Assembly: GCA_006844605.1 (NCBI GenBank)
Contig: SPJN01000005.1
Span: 1 to 64,000, forward strand
Direction of reading: 5' to 3'
DNA: 64,000 bases
Origin: Hyphomicrobiales bacterium
GTDB taxonomy: Bacteria > Pseudomonadota > Alphaproteobacteria > SPJN01
Each line of letters begins with the position of its first letter. The stretch's first letter is position 1. The position numbers were made by a program, and so were the translations under genes. Shown here piece after piece: positions 36,349-47,936 of this stretch. The notes below the pieces were generated by a model. That model was not told the origin of the DNA. It saw only the letters and a program-made list of their open reading frames with translations, and did not search any database.

Positions 36349-38940
36349 CTAGAAGAAATAGCGCGCCTGCAATTTGAAGACGCGGCCATTGCCCAGAATG
36401 CCTTCATGGGCTTCGTCCTGCGCAGGTGTGTCATTGAAAATCTGGTAACGACGATTGTCGAACAGGTTTTCGCCGAACGCCATGATGGACCAAGTGCCTT
36501 CAAGGCTGCGAATGCCGATCCGGGCATTCATGTTCCATTCTTCGGGACGTGTATTGATCGGATCATTGTCGGTGTTGATGAAACTTTCGGTTTCAAACAT
36601 TGTGTCGGCACCGATATGGAAAATGAAGGGTGAGTTAAAGACCGGTCCGTCATAAACGGCAGAGAAATTCAACTGCCATTCGGGGGAGCCTGTGAGCGTG
36701 TCTCCCGACAGGTCGCACACTGTGGCCTGATAGGTGTCAACCTTACACGGCCCGCCTGTGAATTCGTCATAGGTGGCGCTTGTATAGGCACCTGATGCGG
36801 TCAGCAGCACGCTTTCCAGCGGCACCAGCATTGCTTCCCATTCCACACCGTAAACGGTTGCGTCGGCGGCATTGTCCACAACAAATTCCACGCCGTTAAA
36901 AGCTGAAACCTGCAAACCCTTGAACGCGGTATAGAAACTTGAAACGTTCAAACGGCCAGCCCCTTCAAACCATTCTGATTTGAAGCCAAGCTCATAGGTG
37001 GTTGAGGTTTCTTCTTCAAACTCAAGATTGTCGGGGCGGTTGGGTTGGGCGTTGAAGCCGCCGCCCTTAAAGCCCTTGGCCCATGTGAAATAGGCCATGA
37101 AATCATCACTGGTGCGATATTGAATCGATGCCTTCGGTGACACATCAAATTCATCGCGGCTTAGTGATTCTTCAAACTGGGTGATGCCCGGTGTGAACAA
37201 TTGCAGCGTGACGATGCCCAACGGATTGTCGTCAAGTTCGATTGGCAAAGGCGAATTGGGGTCCTGCACAAAGACCTGCCCGTCCTGACCTGTACGGTGA
37301 TTGTGCAGCGTATGTTTGATATAGGCTGATTTTTCTTCGTATGAGGCACGGGCACCAACGGTCAATGCGAAGGCTTCGGTGATTTCCCACTGGAACTGGC
37401 CAAAGGCTGCAAAGCTGTCAGATTCTTGTGCGAAAATACGGTTGGAGCTTTCAATCGCTGACACGCCTTCAAGTTGCTGACGCGCATTGATCAAATTGCC
37501 CGCGATCTGACCGGCAGCTTCATTGTTCAATGTTTGTGCCCGGCACTGCCTGAAGGCATCTTCGGTCGGCAGGTTGTCACACAGGATCAACTCACCCGCG
37601 CCACCAAATGCCAACGCCTCTTCAATGGTGATGAAAGTTGAATAGTCATAGGTGGCGTCAACTTCATTGTGCAGGTAATACACGCCCGCCACATATTCGA
37701 ATGTGCCCGGTTCTGAGGTAAAACGCAGTTCCGTCGAATACTGGGTGTAGTCTTCGTTATTATCCAGTTTCAGGATCGGCATCGGGCCAAAATCGGCATC
37801 AAGGAATACCAGCTCTTCAAACTGGGCATAGTTTGAAACGGATGTGATGGTCCCGGCATTGGTTTCAAATTCCGCATGAAGTGTTGAATCGTAGAAATCA
37901 CGTTTTGTGAAATCGTCGAAATCCTTATGCGTGATGTAATCATCATTGGCGACATAGGCAGGGTCAAACACAAGGAACCCGGCGGCAAAGCGGGGCTTGT
38001 CCAATATCGGTTGGGACCCGTTGCCAAGTTGGTCAATAGACCCGCCATTGAAACTCCACAGGACATTCAGGTCAGAGCTGGGCTCATACCGCAATTTCAC
38101 GCGGTAGTTGAGGTTGTCCAGATTGTTGCCTTCATTCTGGGTCGTGGTGTTGAACATGATCCCATCGCGTTCTTCCTTCATAATGGCAACGCGGAAGCTT
38201 AAATCTTCGCTGAACAGCGGGCCGCCAACAGCGCCGCGCAGGCGGATGTAGTTGTCTTCGCCATAGGTGCCGTCAACATCGGCTGTCCATTCATTTTCGG
38301 GCAGCGCTGTGCGCAGGTGCATCACGCCGGCAACCGCGTTCTTGCCAAACAATGTCCCTTGCGGGCCGCGCAGCACTTCAATACCAGCCAGATCAAGCTG
38401 ACCGTTCGACAGATAGGCAGGACGGCCATAATAAACTTCATCAATAATGATGGCGACGGATTGTTCAAAACCGCGGTTCCAACCGGAACCAAGTCCGCGC
38501 ATGGAGATGAAGTTGAAGGTCGGGGAATAGGTGATGTTCATGTTTGGCGTTTGCGACGCCACAGCGGACAGGTCAGACATGTCCTTTTCCTTGATGTCAT
38601 CGCCGCTGATGGCGGTCACTGACAAGGGGACGTCCTGCACATCCTCGGCACGTTTTTGCGCCGTCACGATAATCTCATCCAGTTTTGGGCCACTGCGTTT
38701 GACAGGCTCTGCCACAGGTTCTGGCTCTTGCGCGGGGGCGACCGCAACACTTGCCTCTGCTTCGGCATTTGCGGGCGCAGGGGTTGTTGTTTCTTCTTCC
38801 AGAAACAGCAAATCATCATCTGTGGTGGTGTCTTGTGCCAGTGCAAACGGCATTGTGCTGCATGACGTCAATAGTGCGCCCAATAGCACACGGCGCGCCA
38901 AACGGCGCGTGGTCGTGAAACCCATTCTGGAATCCCCCAA
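36349..38940 (-). CDS. TonB-dependent receptor
   Basis: LDEIIVTAQKRAEDVQDVPLSVTAISGDDI; GIEVLRGPQGTLFGKNAVAGVMHLRT; C-terminal LQARYFF. Confidence 0.96.
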   Translation of the reverse strand: MGDSRMGFTTTRRLARRVLLGALLTSCSTMPFALAQDTTTDDDLLFLEEETTTPAPANAEAEASVAVAPAQEPEPVAEPVKRSGPKLDEIIVTAQKRAEDVQDVPLSVTAISGDDIKEKDMSDLSAVASQTPNMNITYSPTFNFISMRGLGSGWNRGFEQSVAIIIDEVYYGRPAYLSNGQLDLAGIEVLRGPQGTLFGKNAVAGVMHLRTALPENEWTADVDGTYGEDNYIRLRGAVGGPLFSEDLSFRVAIMKEERDGIMFNTTTQNEGNNLDNLNYRVKLRYEPSSDLNVLWSFNGGSIDQLGNGSQPILDKPRFAAGFLVFDPAYVANDDYITHKDFDDFTKRDFYDSTLHAEFETNAGTITSVSNYAQFEELVFLDADFGPMPILKLDNNEDYTQYSTELRFTSEPGTFEYVAGVYYLHNEVDATYDYSTFITIEEALAFGGAGELILCDNLPTEDAFRQCRAQTLNNEAAGQIAGNLINARQQLEGVSAIESSNRIFAQESDSFAAFGQFQWEITEAFALTVGARASYEEKSAYIKHTLHNHRTGQDGQVFVQDPNSPLPIELDDNPLGIVTLQLFTPGITQFEESLSRDEFDVSPKASIQYRTSDDFMAYFTWAKGFKGGGFNAQPNRPDNLEFEEETSTTYELGFKSEWFEGAGRLNVSSFYTAFKGLQVSAFNGVEFVVDNAADATVYGVEWEAMLVPLESVLLTASGAYTSATYDEFTGGPCKVDTYQATVCDLSGDTLTGSPEWQLNFSAVYDGPVFNSPFIFHIGADTMFETESFINTDNDPINTRPEEWNMNARIGIRSLEGTWSIMAFGENLFDNRRYQIFNDTPAQDEAHEGILGNGRVFKLQARYFF

Positions 38941-39072
38941 TATGTCAATTCAGGCACGATCCCCATCGCGCCGGAAAAGCGAAACATTTTTTTATTCAGA
39001 TGCTGTTAAATCAGCCTTGAGAGATTTGGTCAAGGCTGACACATCATTCGTTCTTGATTGATGGTTAATCGC

Positions 39073-39091
39073 TGTAGAAAAGTTTTCTACA
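39073..39091. promoter_or_regulatory. 19-nt perfect palindrome TGTAGAAAA-G-TTTTCTACA
   Basis: Sequence inspection, in the gap between SDR and TonB receptor genes. Confidence 0.45.
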
Positions 39092-39108
39092 TCGTTGTTG
39101 TCGCGCGA

Positions 39109-39888
39109 TTACGCGTTTTTGATCGTCACGCCGCCATCCACCGGAATGGCAGCCCCGGTCAGGAAGCTGGCAGCGGGCAGCACCACGGACAGCGTGATGT
39201 TCGCCACTTCTTCAGGAATGCCGTAACGTTTCAGCGCGACCCGCCGCTTGGCGAAAATGGTCTTATGCTCATCCGGGATGGCCTCTGTGATGCCGGTGTG
39301 GATCGGGCCGGGGCAAATCGCGTTGACGGTAATCCCCTCAGGCCCCAAATCAACAGCAAGTGCGCGCGTCAGGCCGATCACACCATGTTTTGCGGCGACA
39401 TAGGCGCTGTTGCCCTTGGTGGCGCCCAGCCCCTCGGTCGAGGCGACATTGACGATCCGGCCATTGTCGGACTGGCGCAAAAACGGCAGGGCGGCCTGTA
39501 CAAAGCTTTTCTGGGCGGTCAGCATGACGGCCATGCTTAAATCCCAAACATCATCAAAACTGTCCATATCGACCATGGCGGGAATGGCAAAGCCTGCATT
39601 GTTCACCACAATGTCGATACGGCCCAACTTGTCCCCCGCATCAGCGACTGAGGATTTGATGGCGTCCTGATCCTTCAAATCCTGCGCATAGGTCAGGACG
39701 GTGACGCCGCGTGTGCGGGCCTCCTCTGCCACGGCCTCAAGCGCGTCGGCCTGCAAATCGAACAGGGCAAGGTCGCAACCTTCTTCGGCAAACAGGATGG
39801 CGGTCGCCCGGCCCATGCCGCTGGCTGCGCCCGTGACAATGGCTGCCGACCCTTTGATGGAGCGGCTGAGTTTTTGATAAGTGCTCAT
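39109..39888 (-). CDS. SDR family oxidoreductase
   Basis: VTGAASGMGRATAILFAEEG; NNAGFA; YVAAKHGVIGLTRALA. Confidence 0.92.
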   Translation of the reverse strand: MSTYQKLSRSIKGSAAIVTGAASGMGRATAILFAEEGCDLALFDLQADALEAVAEEARTRGVTVLTYAQDLKDQDAIKSSVADAGDKLGRIDIVVNNAGFAIPAMVDMDSFDDVWDLSMAVMLTAQKSFVQAALPFLRQSDNGRIVNVASTEGLGATKGNSAYVAAKHGVIGLTRALAVDLGPEGITVNAICPGPIHTGITEAIPDEHKTIFAKRRVALKRYGIPEEVANITLSVVLPAASFLTGAAIPVDGGVTIKNA

Positions 39889-39894
39889 ATAAAT

Positions 39895-40677
39895 CTAGTC
39901 CCGGTAAGACGGATCGCGACGATCAAGGAAGCGCAACAGGCCCGGCCATGCAAGGAAGCTGCCGCCACCATTGAACGCCGGTGAGGTCTGTTCTTCAACC
40001 CGGTCCTGCATATCGGTGTCGAGCAGACGGATGGCATCCTTGCCCCCCGCTGTCAGTGCCTTGATCTGCATTGAACAGGCACGCTCAAGGAAGAACATGC
40101 GGATCCATGCGTCGCCAGCAGTTTCACCAACGGTCAGCGTGCCGTGATTATACAGCATCATAAAGCTTTTATCGCCCATGTCAGCGACAAGGCGCTCACG
40201 CTCATCCAAGTCAAGCGCAACCCCTTCATAGTCATGATAGGCAAGGTCGTTATAAACGCCCAAGGCTGTTTGGCAGAAAGGCAACAGGCCATGTTTCTGG
40301 CTTGATACCGCGACGCCATCATCGGTGTGCAGATGAATGATGAAGTGGGCGTTTTCGCTGTTCATATGCAGCGCCGAATGAATGGTAAAGCCTGCGGGGT
40401 TCACAAAGAACGGGCTTTCTTCAACAATATTGCCTTCGACATCAATCTTGACCAGCGATGACGCTGTAATCTCTTCAAACATCATCCCATAAGGGTTGAT
40501 CAGGAAGTGATGATCAGGCCCCGGTACGCGGGCAGAAATGTGGGTAAAGATCAGGTCGTCCCAGCCGTGATAGGCAACAAGCCGATAAAGCGCGGCAAGG
40601 TTGACGCGGGCCTCCCACTCTTCGGGTGAGCAGCGGTCCTTCACGGACGGGATATCAAGCATTTCAACAGCGGCCAT
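39895..40677 (-). CDS. class II aldolase/adducin family protein
   Basis: RLVAYHGWDDLIFTHISARVPG; FIIHLHTDDGVAVSSQ; LYNHGTLTVGETAGDAW. Confidence 0.92.
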   Translation of the reverse strand: MAAVEMLDIPSVKDRCSPEEWEARVNLAALYRLVAYHGWDDLIFTHISARVPGPDHHFLINPYGMMFEEITASSLVKIDVEGNIVEESPFFVNPAGFTIHSALHMNSENAHFIIHLHTDDGVAVSSQKHGLLPFCQTALGVYNDLAYHDYEGVALDLDERERLVADMGDKSFMMLYNHGTLTVGETAGDAWIRMFFLERACSMQIKALTAGGKDAIRLLDTDMQDRVEEQTSPAFNGGGSFLAWPGLLRFLDRRDPSYRD

Positions 40678-40778
40678 TGGTGCCTCCTTATAAATGTCGG
40701 TGGGCTGTGTTTTGATTGCCGGGATTTTGCGCTTTTTTAACACGCTGAGTCAAACCCGCACTGTAAAGCAGGTTACAT

Positions 40779-42281
40779 TTAGGTAGTTAAAACCCGCGAT
40801 ACAGCGTCTGCCCAGCCCGTCAGGCGGCTGGCCCGTTCGTCTGCGCCCATTTGTGGCTCAAACAGGCGGTCACGCGCCCAATCGCGGCTGACCTGATCCT
40901 TGCTTTCGATTAATTCTGCGCCCAGTGCTGCCAAATAGGCCGCCCCCAAAGCGGTTGTTTCGATGATTTTGGGCCGTTCTACGACTTGCCCCGTCAGGTC
41001 CGCCAGACGCTGCATGGCCCAATCATTGGCGACCATGCCGCCATCAACGCGCAGGGGCGCGCTGCCCTGTGATCCCCGGTCTGCCGCCATCGCGGTCATC
41101 AAATCACAGGTTTGGTAACACACGCTTTCAATCGCCGCGCGGACGATTTCTTTAATCCCTGAATCGCGGGTCAGGCCCAAAATGGCCCCGCGGGCATCGG
41201 CATCCCAATAGGGCGCGCCAAGCCCGACAAAGGCAGGCACCATGTAAACCCCGCTATCGGGGTTGGCATCGCGGGCCAAGGCTTCGGAATCGGCGGCGTC
41301 TTCGATTAGTTTCAACCCATCGCGCACCCATTGAATGGTCGCCCCCGCCATGAAGATTGATCCTTCAAGGGCATAGTGGGTCACGCCATCAATTTGATAG
41401 GCGATGGTGGACAGCAGACGATTATGTGATGGCGCGCGGGTTTCGCCGACATTCATCAGCGCAAAACAACCGGTACCATAGGTGCTTTTCAACATGCCCG
41501 GTTCAAAACAGGCTTGCCCAATGCCGGCGGCTTGCTGGTCCCCCGCCATGCCGGTGATGGGAATGGCACGGCCCAGCAACTTTGCCTCCGTCGTGCCAAA
41601 GGTTGCGGCATTGCCCTTCACGTCGGGCAGGATGTTCATCGGAATGTCGAGCAGGGCGCACAGCTCGTCATCCCACGACAATGTGTCGATATTGAATAAC
41701 AGCGTGCGGCTGGCATTGGTCACGTCAGTGACGTGCGATGCGCCCCCGGTCAATTGCCAGACCAGCCATGTGTCGATGGTGCCAAAGGCAAGCTTGCCCG
41801 CAGCGGCCTTGGCGCGCGCGCCCTCAACGGTGTCGAGGATATATTTCAGCTTGGTGCCGGAGAAATAGGGGTCAAGCAGCAGCCCGGTCTTTGCCTGAAC
41901 CATCCCCTCCTTCCCGTCGGCCTTCAATTGATCGCACAGGGCAGCGGTGCGGCGGTCCTGCCAGACAATCGCATTGTGGATGGGCGCGCCCGTATCGCGA
42001 TCCCACACCACAACGGTTTCGCGCTGGTTGGTGATGCCAATGGCGGCAATATTGTCCGCGCCGATGCGGGCATTTTGGATTGCCTGCTTCGCCGTGGTTA
42101 GGACGGAACGCCAAATCTCCATCGCGTCATGTTCAACCCAGCCATCGGCAGGGAATATCTGGGTAAATTCCTGCTGGGCACTGGCGGTAGGGCGCATCTG
42201 CCCATCAAAGACAATGGCGCGGGACGAGGTCGTGCCCTGATCAATCGCGAGAATGTGAGGGGCTGTGCTGGATTGTGACAT
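40779..42281 (-). CDS. glpK: glycerol kinase
   Basis: [45 protein letters not shown]. Confidence 0.97.
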   Translation of the reverse strand: MSQSSTAPHILAIDQGTTSSRAIVFDGQMRPTASAQQEFTQIFPADGWVEHDAMEIWRSVLTTAKQAIQNARIGADNIAAIGITNQRETVVVWDRDTGAPIHNAIVWQDRRTAALCDQLKADGKEGMVQAKTGLLLDPYFSGTKLKYILDTVEGARAKAAAGKLAFGTIDTWLVWQLTGGASHVTDVTNASRTLLFNIDTLSWDDELCALLDIPMNILPDVKGNAATFGTTEAKLLGRAIPITGMAGDQQAAGIGQACFEPGMLKSTYGTGCFALMNVGETRAPSHNRLLSTIAYQIDGVTHYALEGSIFMAGATIQWVRDGLKLIEDAADSEALARDANPDSGVYMVPAFVGLGAPYWDADARGAILGLTRDSGIKEIVRAAIESVCYQTCDLMTAMAADRGSQGSAPLRVDGGMVANDWAMQRLADLTGQVVERPKIIETTALGAAYLAALGAELIESKDQVSRDWARDRLFEPQMGADERASRLTGWADAVSRVLTT

Positions 42282-42310
42282 AGGATGCTCTTTAGATATC
42301 CGTTGATGCT

Positions 42311-43369
42311 GTGTTAGATAGGGGCATGACTATTCAGCAAACGCAGCAACAAATCCAGTCCGATGGGGCTGGACCGCAATTGATTGACGGCTTTGGCCGC
42401 CATATTACCTATGTGCGTCTGTCTGTGACGGACCGTTGTGATTTCCGCTGCACCTATTGCATGGCAGAACAGATGAGCTTTCTGCCGCGCAAGGAATTGC
42501 TGACATTGGAGGAGTTGGATCTTGTTGCCTCCACCCTTATCGCGCGGGGCGTTCGCAAGCTGCGCATTACGGGGGGGGAGCCATTGGTCCGCAAGGGTGT
42601 TATCGGCCTGTTTGAAAAATTGGGCCGTCATATCGACACCGGTATGTTGGATGAGCTGACGCTGACCACCAATGGCTCGCAATTGCCGCGCCATGCCAGG
42701 GCGCTTTATCAGGCCGGTGTGCGGCGGGTAAACATATCGCTCGACACTTTGAATGCTGACAAGTTTGCTGAAATCACCCGCTGGGGCACGCTTGATCAAC
42801 CATTGGATGGCATGAAGGCGGCGCAGGATGCGGGACTGAAGGTCAAGCTGAACAGTGTTGCCATGCAGGGCGTGAATGATGGGGAGATGGAGGCGCTGGT
42901 CGCCTTTGCCCATGAAAACGGCGCGGATATTACCTTTATTGAAACCATGCCTTTAGGCGCGGTTGATAGGGACCGCGCCGCCGACTTCCTGTCGCTGCAA
43001 TCGGTTCGTCAGCAATTGTCACAGCGCTGGACGCTGACCGATTTGACCGAAACCACCGGTGGCCCCGCGCGTTATGTTTGGTGCGAGCAGACCGGCGGCA
43101 AGATCGGCTTTATCACCCCGATGAGCCATAATTTCTGCGCCACTTGCAATCGCGTTCGGCTGACCTGCACCGGGCAGCTTTATATGTGTTTGGGCCATGA
43201 TGACCGGGTGGATTTGCGCGCGGCGGTTCGGTCAGATGCGCCGATGGCTGCCCTAAACCATGCTTTGGCGCTTGCGATGCAGCAAAAGCCTGAAAAACAT
43301 GACTTTTCTATTGATCCTGCAGACCCGAAGCCTGCACTATCACGTCATATGTCGGTCACAGGCGGCTGA
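42311..43369 (+). CDS. moaA: GTP 3',8-cyclase (molybdopterin biosynthesis)
   Basis: Radical [25 protein letters not shown]-terminal cluster [13 protein letters not shown]; terminal GG. Confidence 0.96.
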   Translation: MLDRGMTIQQTQQQIQSDGAGPQLIDGFGRHITYVRLSVTDRCDFRCTYCMAEQMSFLPRKELLTLEELDLVASTLIARGVRKLRITGGEPLVRKGVIGLFEKLGRHIDTGMLDELTLTTNGSQLPRHARALYQAGVRRVNISLDTLNADKFAEITRWGTLDQPLDGMKAAQDAGLKVKLNSVAMQGVNDGEMEALVAFAHENGADITFIETMPLGAVDRDRAADFLSLQSVRQQLSQRWTLTDLTETTGGPARYVWCEQTGGKIGFITPMSHNFCATCNRVRLTCTGQLYMCLGHDDRVDLRAAVRSDAPMAALNHALALAMQQKPEKHDFSIDPADPKPALSRHMSVTGG

Positions 43370-43422
43370 TAGGGCAAGACGTGTCGGGGGTTCACAACGA
43401 CACCGAACGTGAGGGGCACGTA

Positions 43423-44193
43423 ATGGGACAGCGTAAATTTGCGATCATGTCCAGCAATTCGCCAAAGGCGTTGCTGGCAAAAGCCGATCTTGAAGAAAAA
43501 TATGACTTCGTTCCGATAGATGAGGCTGAGGGGATCGTTGCCCTTGGCGGTGATGGGTTTTTGTTGCAGGCCATGCATATGACCATGACCCGTGATGTGC
43601 CGATCTATGGCATGAACCGTGGTTCCGTCGGGTTTTTGATGAACGAGTTTAACCCCGACGAATTGTGGGACCGGATTGATGCGGCAAATGAATTTGTCAT
43701 TCATCCATTGCGCATGAAGGCGCGCCAGATTTCAGGGTATGAGCAAGAGGCGCTGGCGATCAACGAAGTGTCGATCCTGCGTGAAACCCGTCAGGCGGCC
43801 AAACTGCGCATTTCAATTGATGGCAAGGAACGTCTGCCCGAATTGATTTGCGACGGCGTGCTGGTGTGTACGTCTGTGGGGTCAACCGCCTACAACCTAT
43901 CCGCCAATGGTCCGATTATTCCTATTGGGGCAGGGGTGATGGCGTTAACGCCGATCAGCCCGTTCCGTCCCCGCCAATGGCGCGGCGCGCTGTTGCCCCA
44001 TGATTGTAAAGTGACGTTTGAGGTGCTGGAACAATCCAAGCGCCCGGTCAGCGGCGTTGCCGATCAAACCGAAGTGCGCGATGTGGAATATGTTTCGGTC
44101 GAAGAAGACCGGTCAATCAATTTACGCATGTTGTTTGACCCCGGTCATGACCTGCATGAACGGATCATGCTGGAACAGTTTTACGGCAAATAG
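43423..44193 (+). CDS. nadK: NAD kinase
   Basis: Start trimmed to [50 protein letters not shown]. Confidence 0.93.
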   Translation: MGQRKFAIMSSNSPKALLAKADLEEKYDFVPIDEAEGIVALGGDGFLLQAMHMTMTRDVPIYGMNRGSVGFLMNEFNPDELWDRIDAANEFVIHPLRMKARQISGYEQEALAINEVSILRETRQAAKLRISIDGKERLPELICDGVLVCTSVGSTAYNLSANGPIIPIGAGVMALTPISPFRPRQWRGALLPHDCKVTFEVLEQSKRPVSGVADQTEVRDVEYVSVEEDRSINLRMLFDPGHDLHERIMLEQFYGK

Positions 44194-44215
44194 GGCGCAG
44201 CGGTTTTGCTGATAG

Positions 44216-44623
44216 TTATCGGCGGGCGGCAGCAAACAACATGACGGCCATCACAAGCTCAACCCCGATGAACGTGACGGGGAAGTTTGTTGTTGTCGGT
44301 TCAATCATCAGTGAAATGACACGGCCCAAAGCCATACCGGCGACCGACAGGCCAATGGCAACCAATATGCCTGCGCGGAGGCCTGATCGCGTCAGGCAAT
44401 AAAACAACATCGCGCCAACCAGCAGGCCATAGCCGCCATAGACCGCGCGCACTTCGTTGCGCATGTCAGGCCCCAGCGCACCTGCATCAAAGAAGCTGAG
44501 TGTATAGGTCGGGTCATACAGGGCAACCAGCCCCATGCCCGTGAAAAACAAGGCAACCGGAATGATCAAAAGCGCAGCCATAAAAACCCCCATCGATACA
44601 CAGCGCCGATAAAGTGCTTTCAT
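44216..44623 (-). CDS. DUF4345-like membrane protein
   Basis: Four TM segments; NEVRAVYGGYGLLVGAMLF. Confidence 0.65.
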   Translation of the reverse strand: MKALYRRCVSMGVFMAALLIIPVALFFTGMGLVALYDPTYTLSFFDAGALGPDMRNEVRAVYGGYGLLVGAMLFYCLTRSGLRAGILVAIGLSVAGMALGRVISLMIEPTTTNFPVTFIGVELVMAVMLFAAARR

Positions 44624-44660
44624 CGGCTATTGAAGCTGACATAAGTATAGCAGAAAAATT

Positions 44661-45746
44661 GTGTTTGAGGGTTTTGTGGGTCACGAAGATATCAAATCAT
44701 TTTTGCTGACCATGCTGATCGCGGGTTGCGGCGGTGTGCTGTTTGCCGTGATCCAATTTCCCTTGGCGTGGCTGATTGGGGCCATGTTGGCAACGACCAT
44801 TGCCTCTATCGCGGGGGTAAGGGTATGGGTGCCGCAATGGCTGCGTATCATCATGATTGCCGTATTGGGTATTATGCTGGGGTCTGCATTTTCGCCTGAA
44901 ATGGTTGCGGAAATGGGCCGCTGGATCATGCCGCTGGTGGTGCTGGCGCTGTTTGTGTTGCTTGTCACATTTGTCGGCGCGGCCTATTTCAACAAGGTGG
45001 CGGGGTATGATCCTGTCACAGCCTATTTTTCGGCCACCCCAGGCGGCATGACGGAAATGGCGTTGGTTGGCGAACAATATGGCGCTGATATTCGCGTGAT
45101 CAGTCTGGGCCACGCAACGCGCGTGTTGATCACCGTGGGGACGATCCCGGTTTGGTTCCGCTTTGTTGAGGGGCTGGACATGCCGGTCATGCCCGCAACG
45201 GGCACAGGGTTTGCCGACCTGATCTGGTTTGACGTGATGGTGCTGGCCGCATGCGGTATGATCGGCGCACCGCTCGGCACGGTCATGAAAATTCCGGCCG
45301 GGCGTCTTGTCGGACCGATGCTGTTATCCGCGGTGGCGCACATTACCGGCGTGATCCATGCCGGGCCGCCGCCATCCATTGTGGCGGTTGCGCAGGTGGT
45401 GGTGGGGGCGTCCATCGGGATGCGCTTTGTTGGCCTGACCATGCGGGAGCTGCGCGGCATCACATTTCATGCAGCCGTCATCTCCGTCATATTTGTGCTG
45501 CTGGCGGCATTGGTGGGCGGTTTGGTTGGGCCGGTGGTGGATATACCACCCATCGCCATGATTTTGGCGTTGGCACCGGGCGGCCTGTCAGAAATGTCAT
45601 TGGTCGCATTGGCCATCGGCATTGAAACAGCATTTGTTTCATCCATGCATATTGCGCGGATCATCCTGATCGTTTTGGCAGGGCCTTTGGTGTTCCGGGC
45701 AAGCCATCGCGACGCGAGAATTGAACAAAATGATCGGGCAAGATAG
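44661..45746 (+). CDS. AbrB-family (AbrB duplication) membrane protein
   Basis: Repeated PLAWLIGAMLATTIAS / FSATPGGMTEMALVGEQYGADIRVISLGHATRVL and LALAPGGLSEMSLVALAIG. Confidence 0.88.
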   Translation: MFEGFVGHEDIKSFLLTMLIAGCGGVLFAVIQFPLAWLIGAMLATTIASIAGVRVWVPQWLRIIMIAVLGIMLGSAFSPEMVAEMGRWIMPLVVLALFVLLVTFVGAAYFNKVAGYDPVTAYFSATPGGMTEMALVGEQYGADIRVISLGHATRVLITVGTIPVWFRFVEGLDMPVMPATGTGFADLIWFDVMVLAACGMIGAPLGTVMKIPAGRLVGPMLLSAVAHITGVIHAGPPPSIVAVAQVVVGASIGMRFVGLTMRELRGITFHAAVISVIFVLLAALVGGLVGPVVDIPPIAMILALAPGGLSEMSLVALAIGIETAFVSSMHIARIILIVLAGPLVFRASHRDARIEQNDRAR

Positions 45747-45801
45747 GGTTTCGATCCGATGTCGCGTCGTAGCCTGACGACCTGTTTTGAACGATCAGCA
45801 A

Positions 45802-46608
45802 TCAACTTCTGCCCGCGATGGACTCTAAAGGCTCAAATATTTCGCCATAGCCTGCTTCGGTGGGAATGCGCAGGAACGGCTTGCCGTCAACTTTTTCGGT
45901 CCACGGTTCGACCATGACAATGGTGTCATTGCGCGCCGCCTCAATGGCCGCGGCAACGCTGTTGGATCGTCCCAATTTCACCAATTGCATCCGTGTGGGG
46001 AAGATGATCGTGGCGCGGCCTTCGTCTGCTTCTTCAATGGCTTTCAGCGGGTTGATCCACAAGGTATCGACCGCCTCGCTGCCATCATGGGCGGCGTGTT
46101 GACCAACAAGGTCGGCGGCAAGATAAAACCGCGTGTCAAAGCGTTTGGGCATGATCGGCGGTGTTACCCAATGGGCGAACGGGGTCAACAGATCAAGGCC
46201 CAGTTCAATTCCGTTGTTGCGGGCGATTTCCGGCATGGTGATCTGGCGGTTGTTCAACGCATCACGGTCCTGATCCATATTGTCCAGCATATCAGCGCTG
46301 ACAATATCGCCGTCCTTGCGGGCAAAAATCAGATCGGCTTCTTCGAATGCTTCGCGAATGGCAGCCACGCGGAACGCAAGTTCAAGATCATCAAATTCGT
46401 CTGAATTGCTGCACAGGGCGCGCACTTCATCTGCATTGGTCAAACCGTCAGATTCATCAACCTTGCCGCCGGGAAAGACATAGGCCCCGGATGCAAAGTC
46501 GATTTGATGGTGGCGTTTGACCATCAGGACTTCAAGCCCAGTGTCGCCGTCACGCAGCATCAAAATGGTTGATGCCGGTTTGATCGGCACGTCTTGTTTG
46601 TCAGTCAT
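45802..46608 (-). CDS. NUDIX hydrolase
   Basis: GAYVFPGGKVDESDG...AAIREAFEEADL. Confidence 0.9.
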   Translation of the reverse strand: MTDKQDVPIKPASTILMLRDGDTGLEVLMVKRHHQIDFASGAYVFPGGKVDESDGLTNADEVRALCSNSDEFDDLELAFRVAAIREAFEEADLIFARKDGDIVSADMLDNMDQDRDALNNRQITMPEIARNNGIELGLDLLTPFAHWVTPPIMPKRFDTRFYLAADLVGQHAAHDGSEAVDTLWINPLKAIEEADEGRATIIFPTRMQLVKLGRSNSVAAAIEAARNDTIVMVEPWTEKVDGKPFLRIPTEAGYGEIFEPLESIAGRS

Positions 46609-46641
46609 GATTTTTCCCTGTTGGTTTTTGTTTTGTATTGT

Positions 46642-47931
46642 TTATTCGCCTGTTTTGTGGCGCGCGGGGGCGACACGTAGCAGGGTTATTTGATTGCGTT
46701 GGCGCTTCAGCACCTCAAACGTAAAGCCGTGGAAATTGAATGCCTGCCCGACCTCGGGGATGGTGCGTGCCTCATGAATGACAAGCCCGGCGATGGTGGT
46801 TGCCTCATCATCGGGCAAGCGCCAGTCAAGCTCGCGGTTCAGGTCGCGAATGGTGACGATGCCATCAACAAGGAAGCTGCCATTGTCTTGCGGGCGGACC
46901 CCTTCGACCACATGGTCATGTTCATCGGATATGTCGCCGACAATTTCCTCGATAATATCTTCAAGGGTCAGCACACCCATCAAGGTGCCGTACTCGTCAA
47001 TCACGATGGCGAAATGCGCATGGCGGCGCTTGAAGCTTTCAAGCTGTTGGTTCAGGCCGCGTGTTTCGGGCACGAACCACGGCTCAGCCGCAATGTCCAA
47101 GAGGGCGGCCTTTAACGTCTCATCGCTTTTATCGGCGGGCAAGGCGGCCACAGCGCGCAACACATCCTTGGCATGGAACACACCAATGATGTTTTCCTGC
47201 TCATCCTTATAAAGCGGAATGCGGGTGAACGGGCTGTTGATCACCGCGTCCAGAATTTTCTCGCCGCTGTCATCGGCATTGATCATGAACATGTTACGCC
47301 GATGGGTCATTACCTCGCCCACATCAAGATCACGTAGATCAAGGATGGAGCCAAGCATGTCGCGATAGCCCTTTTTCACCCGGCCTTCTGAATGGTGCAG
47401 GTCAATCGCGCCGCGAATTTCTTCCAGTGCAGACCCGGTCCATTCCGATCCGACATTGCGGCCAAACAGGCGGAATACGCCGCTGACCAGTTTTTGCACC
47501 AACCAGACAAAGGGGGTGAAGACCAACACGATAATGCGGATGATCGGCGCAACCGCCAATGCCCCCCGGTCGGGGTTTTGAATGGCATAGGTTTTGGGCA
47601 TGACCTCAGCAAAAATGACCACCAATGCCGTCATGATCAAGGTGGCATAGGCCACACCTGAATCGCCGAACAGATTTAGGAACATGCTGGTGGCAAGGGC
47701 GGAGGCGAGAATATTGACCAGATTATTGCCCAGCAAAATCGCACCGATCAGGCGTTCTTGATCCTGAATCAGTTTTTCCACGCCCTTGGCGCGCTTATTG
47801 CCCTGTTGGGCAAGCTGATGAATGCGGGCGCGGCTGGTCGCCGTCAGCGCAGTTTCTGAACCTGAGAAAAATCCTGAAAGAATCAGAAGAATAAGAATAG
47901 CACCCATTGTCAGGGCGAGGGTCAAGCTCAT
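46642..47931 (-). CDS. HlyC/CorC (CNNM) family transporter
   Basis: DUF21-like N-terminus SGFFSGSETALTATSRARI; CBS pair; VIDEYGTLMGVLTLEDIIEEIVGDI; C-terminal transporter-associated domain. Confidence 0.94.
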   Translation of the reverse strand: MSLTLALTMGAILILLILSGFFSGSETALTATSRARIHQLAQQGNKRAKGVEKLIQDQERLIGAILLGNNLVNILASALATSMFLNLFGDSGVAYATLIMTALVVIFAEVMPKTYAIQNPDRGALAVAPIIRIIVLVFTPFVWLVQKLVSGVFRLFGRNVGSEWTGSALEEIRGAIDLHHSEGRVKKGYRDMLGSILDLRDLDVGEVMTHRRNMFMINADDSGEKILDAVINSPFTRIPLYKDEQENIIGVFHAKDVLRAVAALPADKSDETLKAALLDIAAEPWFVPETRGLNQQLESFKRRHAHFAIVIDEYGTLMGVLTLEDIIEEIVGDISDEHDHVVEGVRPQDNGSFLVDGIVTIRDLNRELDWRLPDDEATTIAGLVIHEARTIPEVGQAFNFHGFTFEVLKRQRNQITLLRVAPARHKTGE

Positions 47932-47936
47932 GGCTG

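Noticed and set aside
44697-45113. 138-aa antisense ORF within the AbrB-family gene
   Set aside because: Extremely His/Gln-rich shadow ORF.
44661-45746. Calling this gene a DNA-binding AbrB regulator or ammonia monooxygenase
   Set aside because: It is a multi-TM membrane protein; those names are legacy annotation labels.
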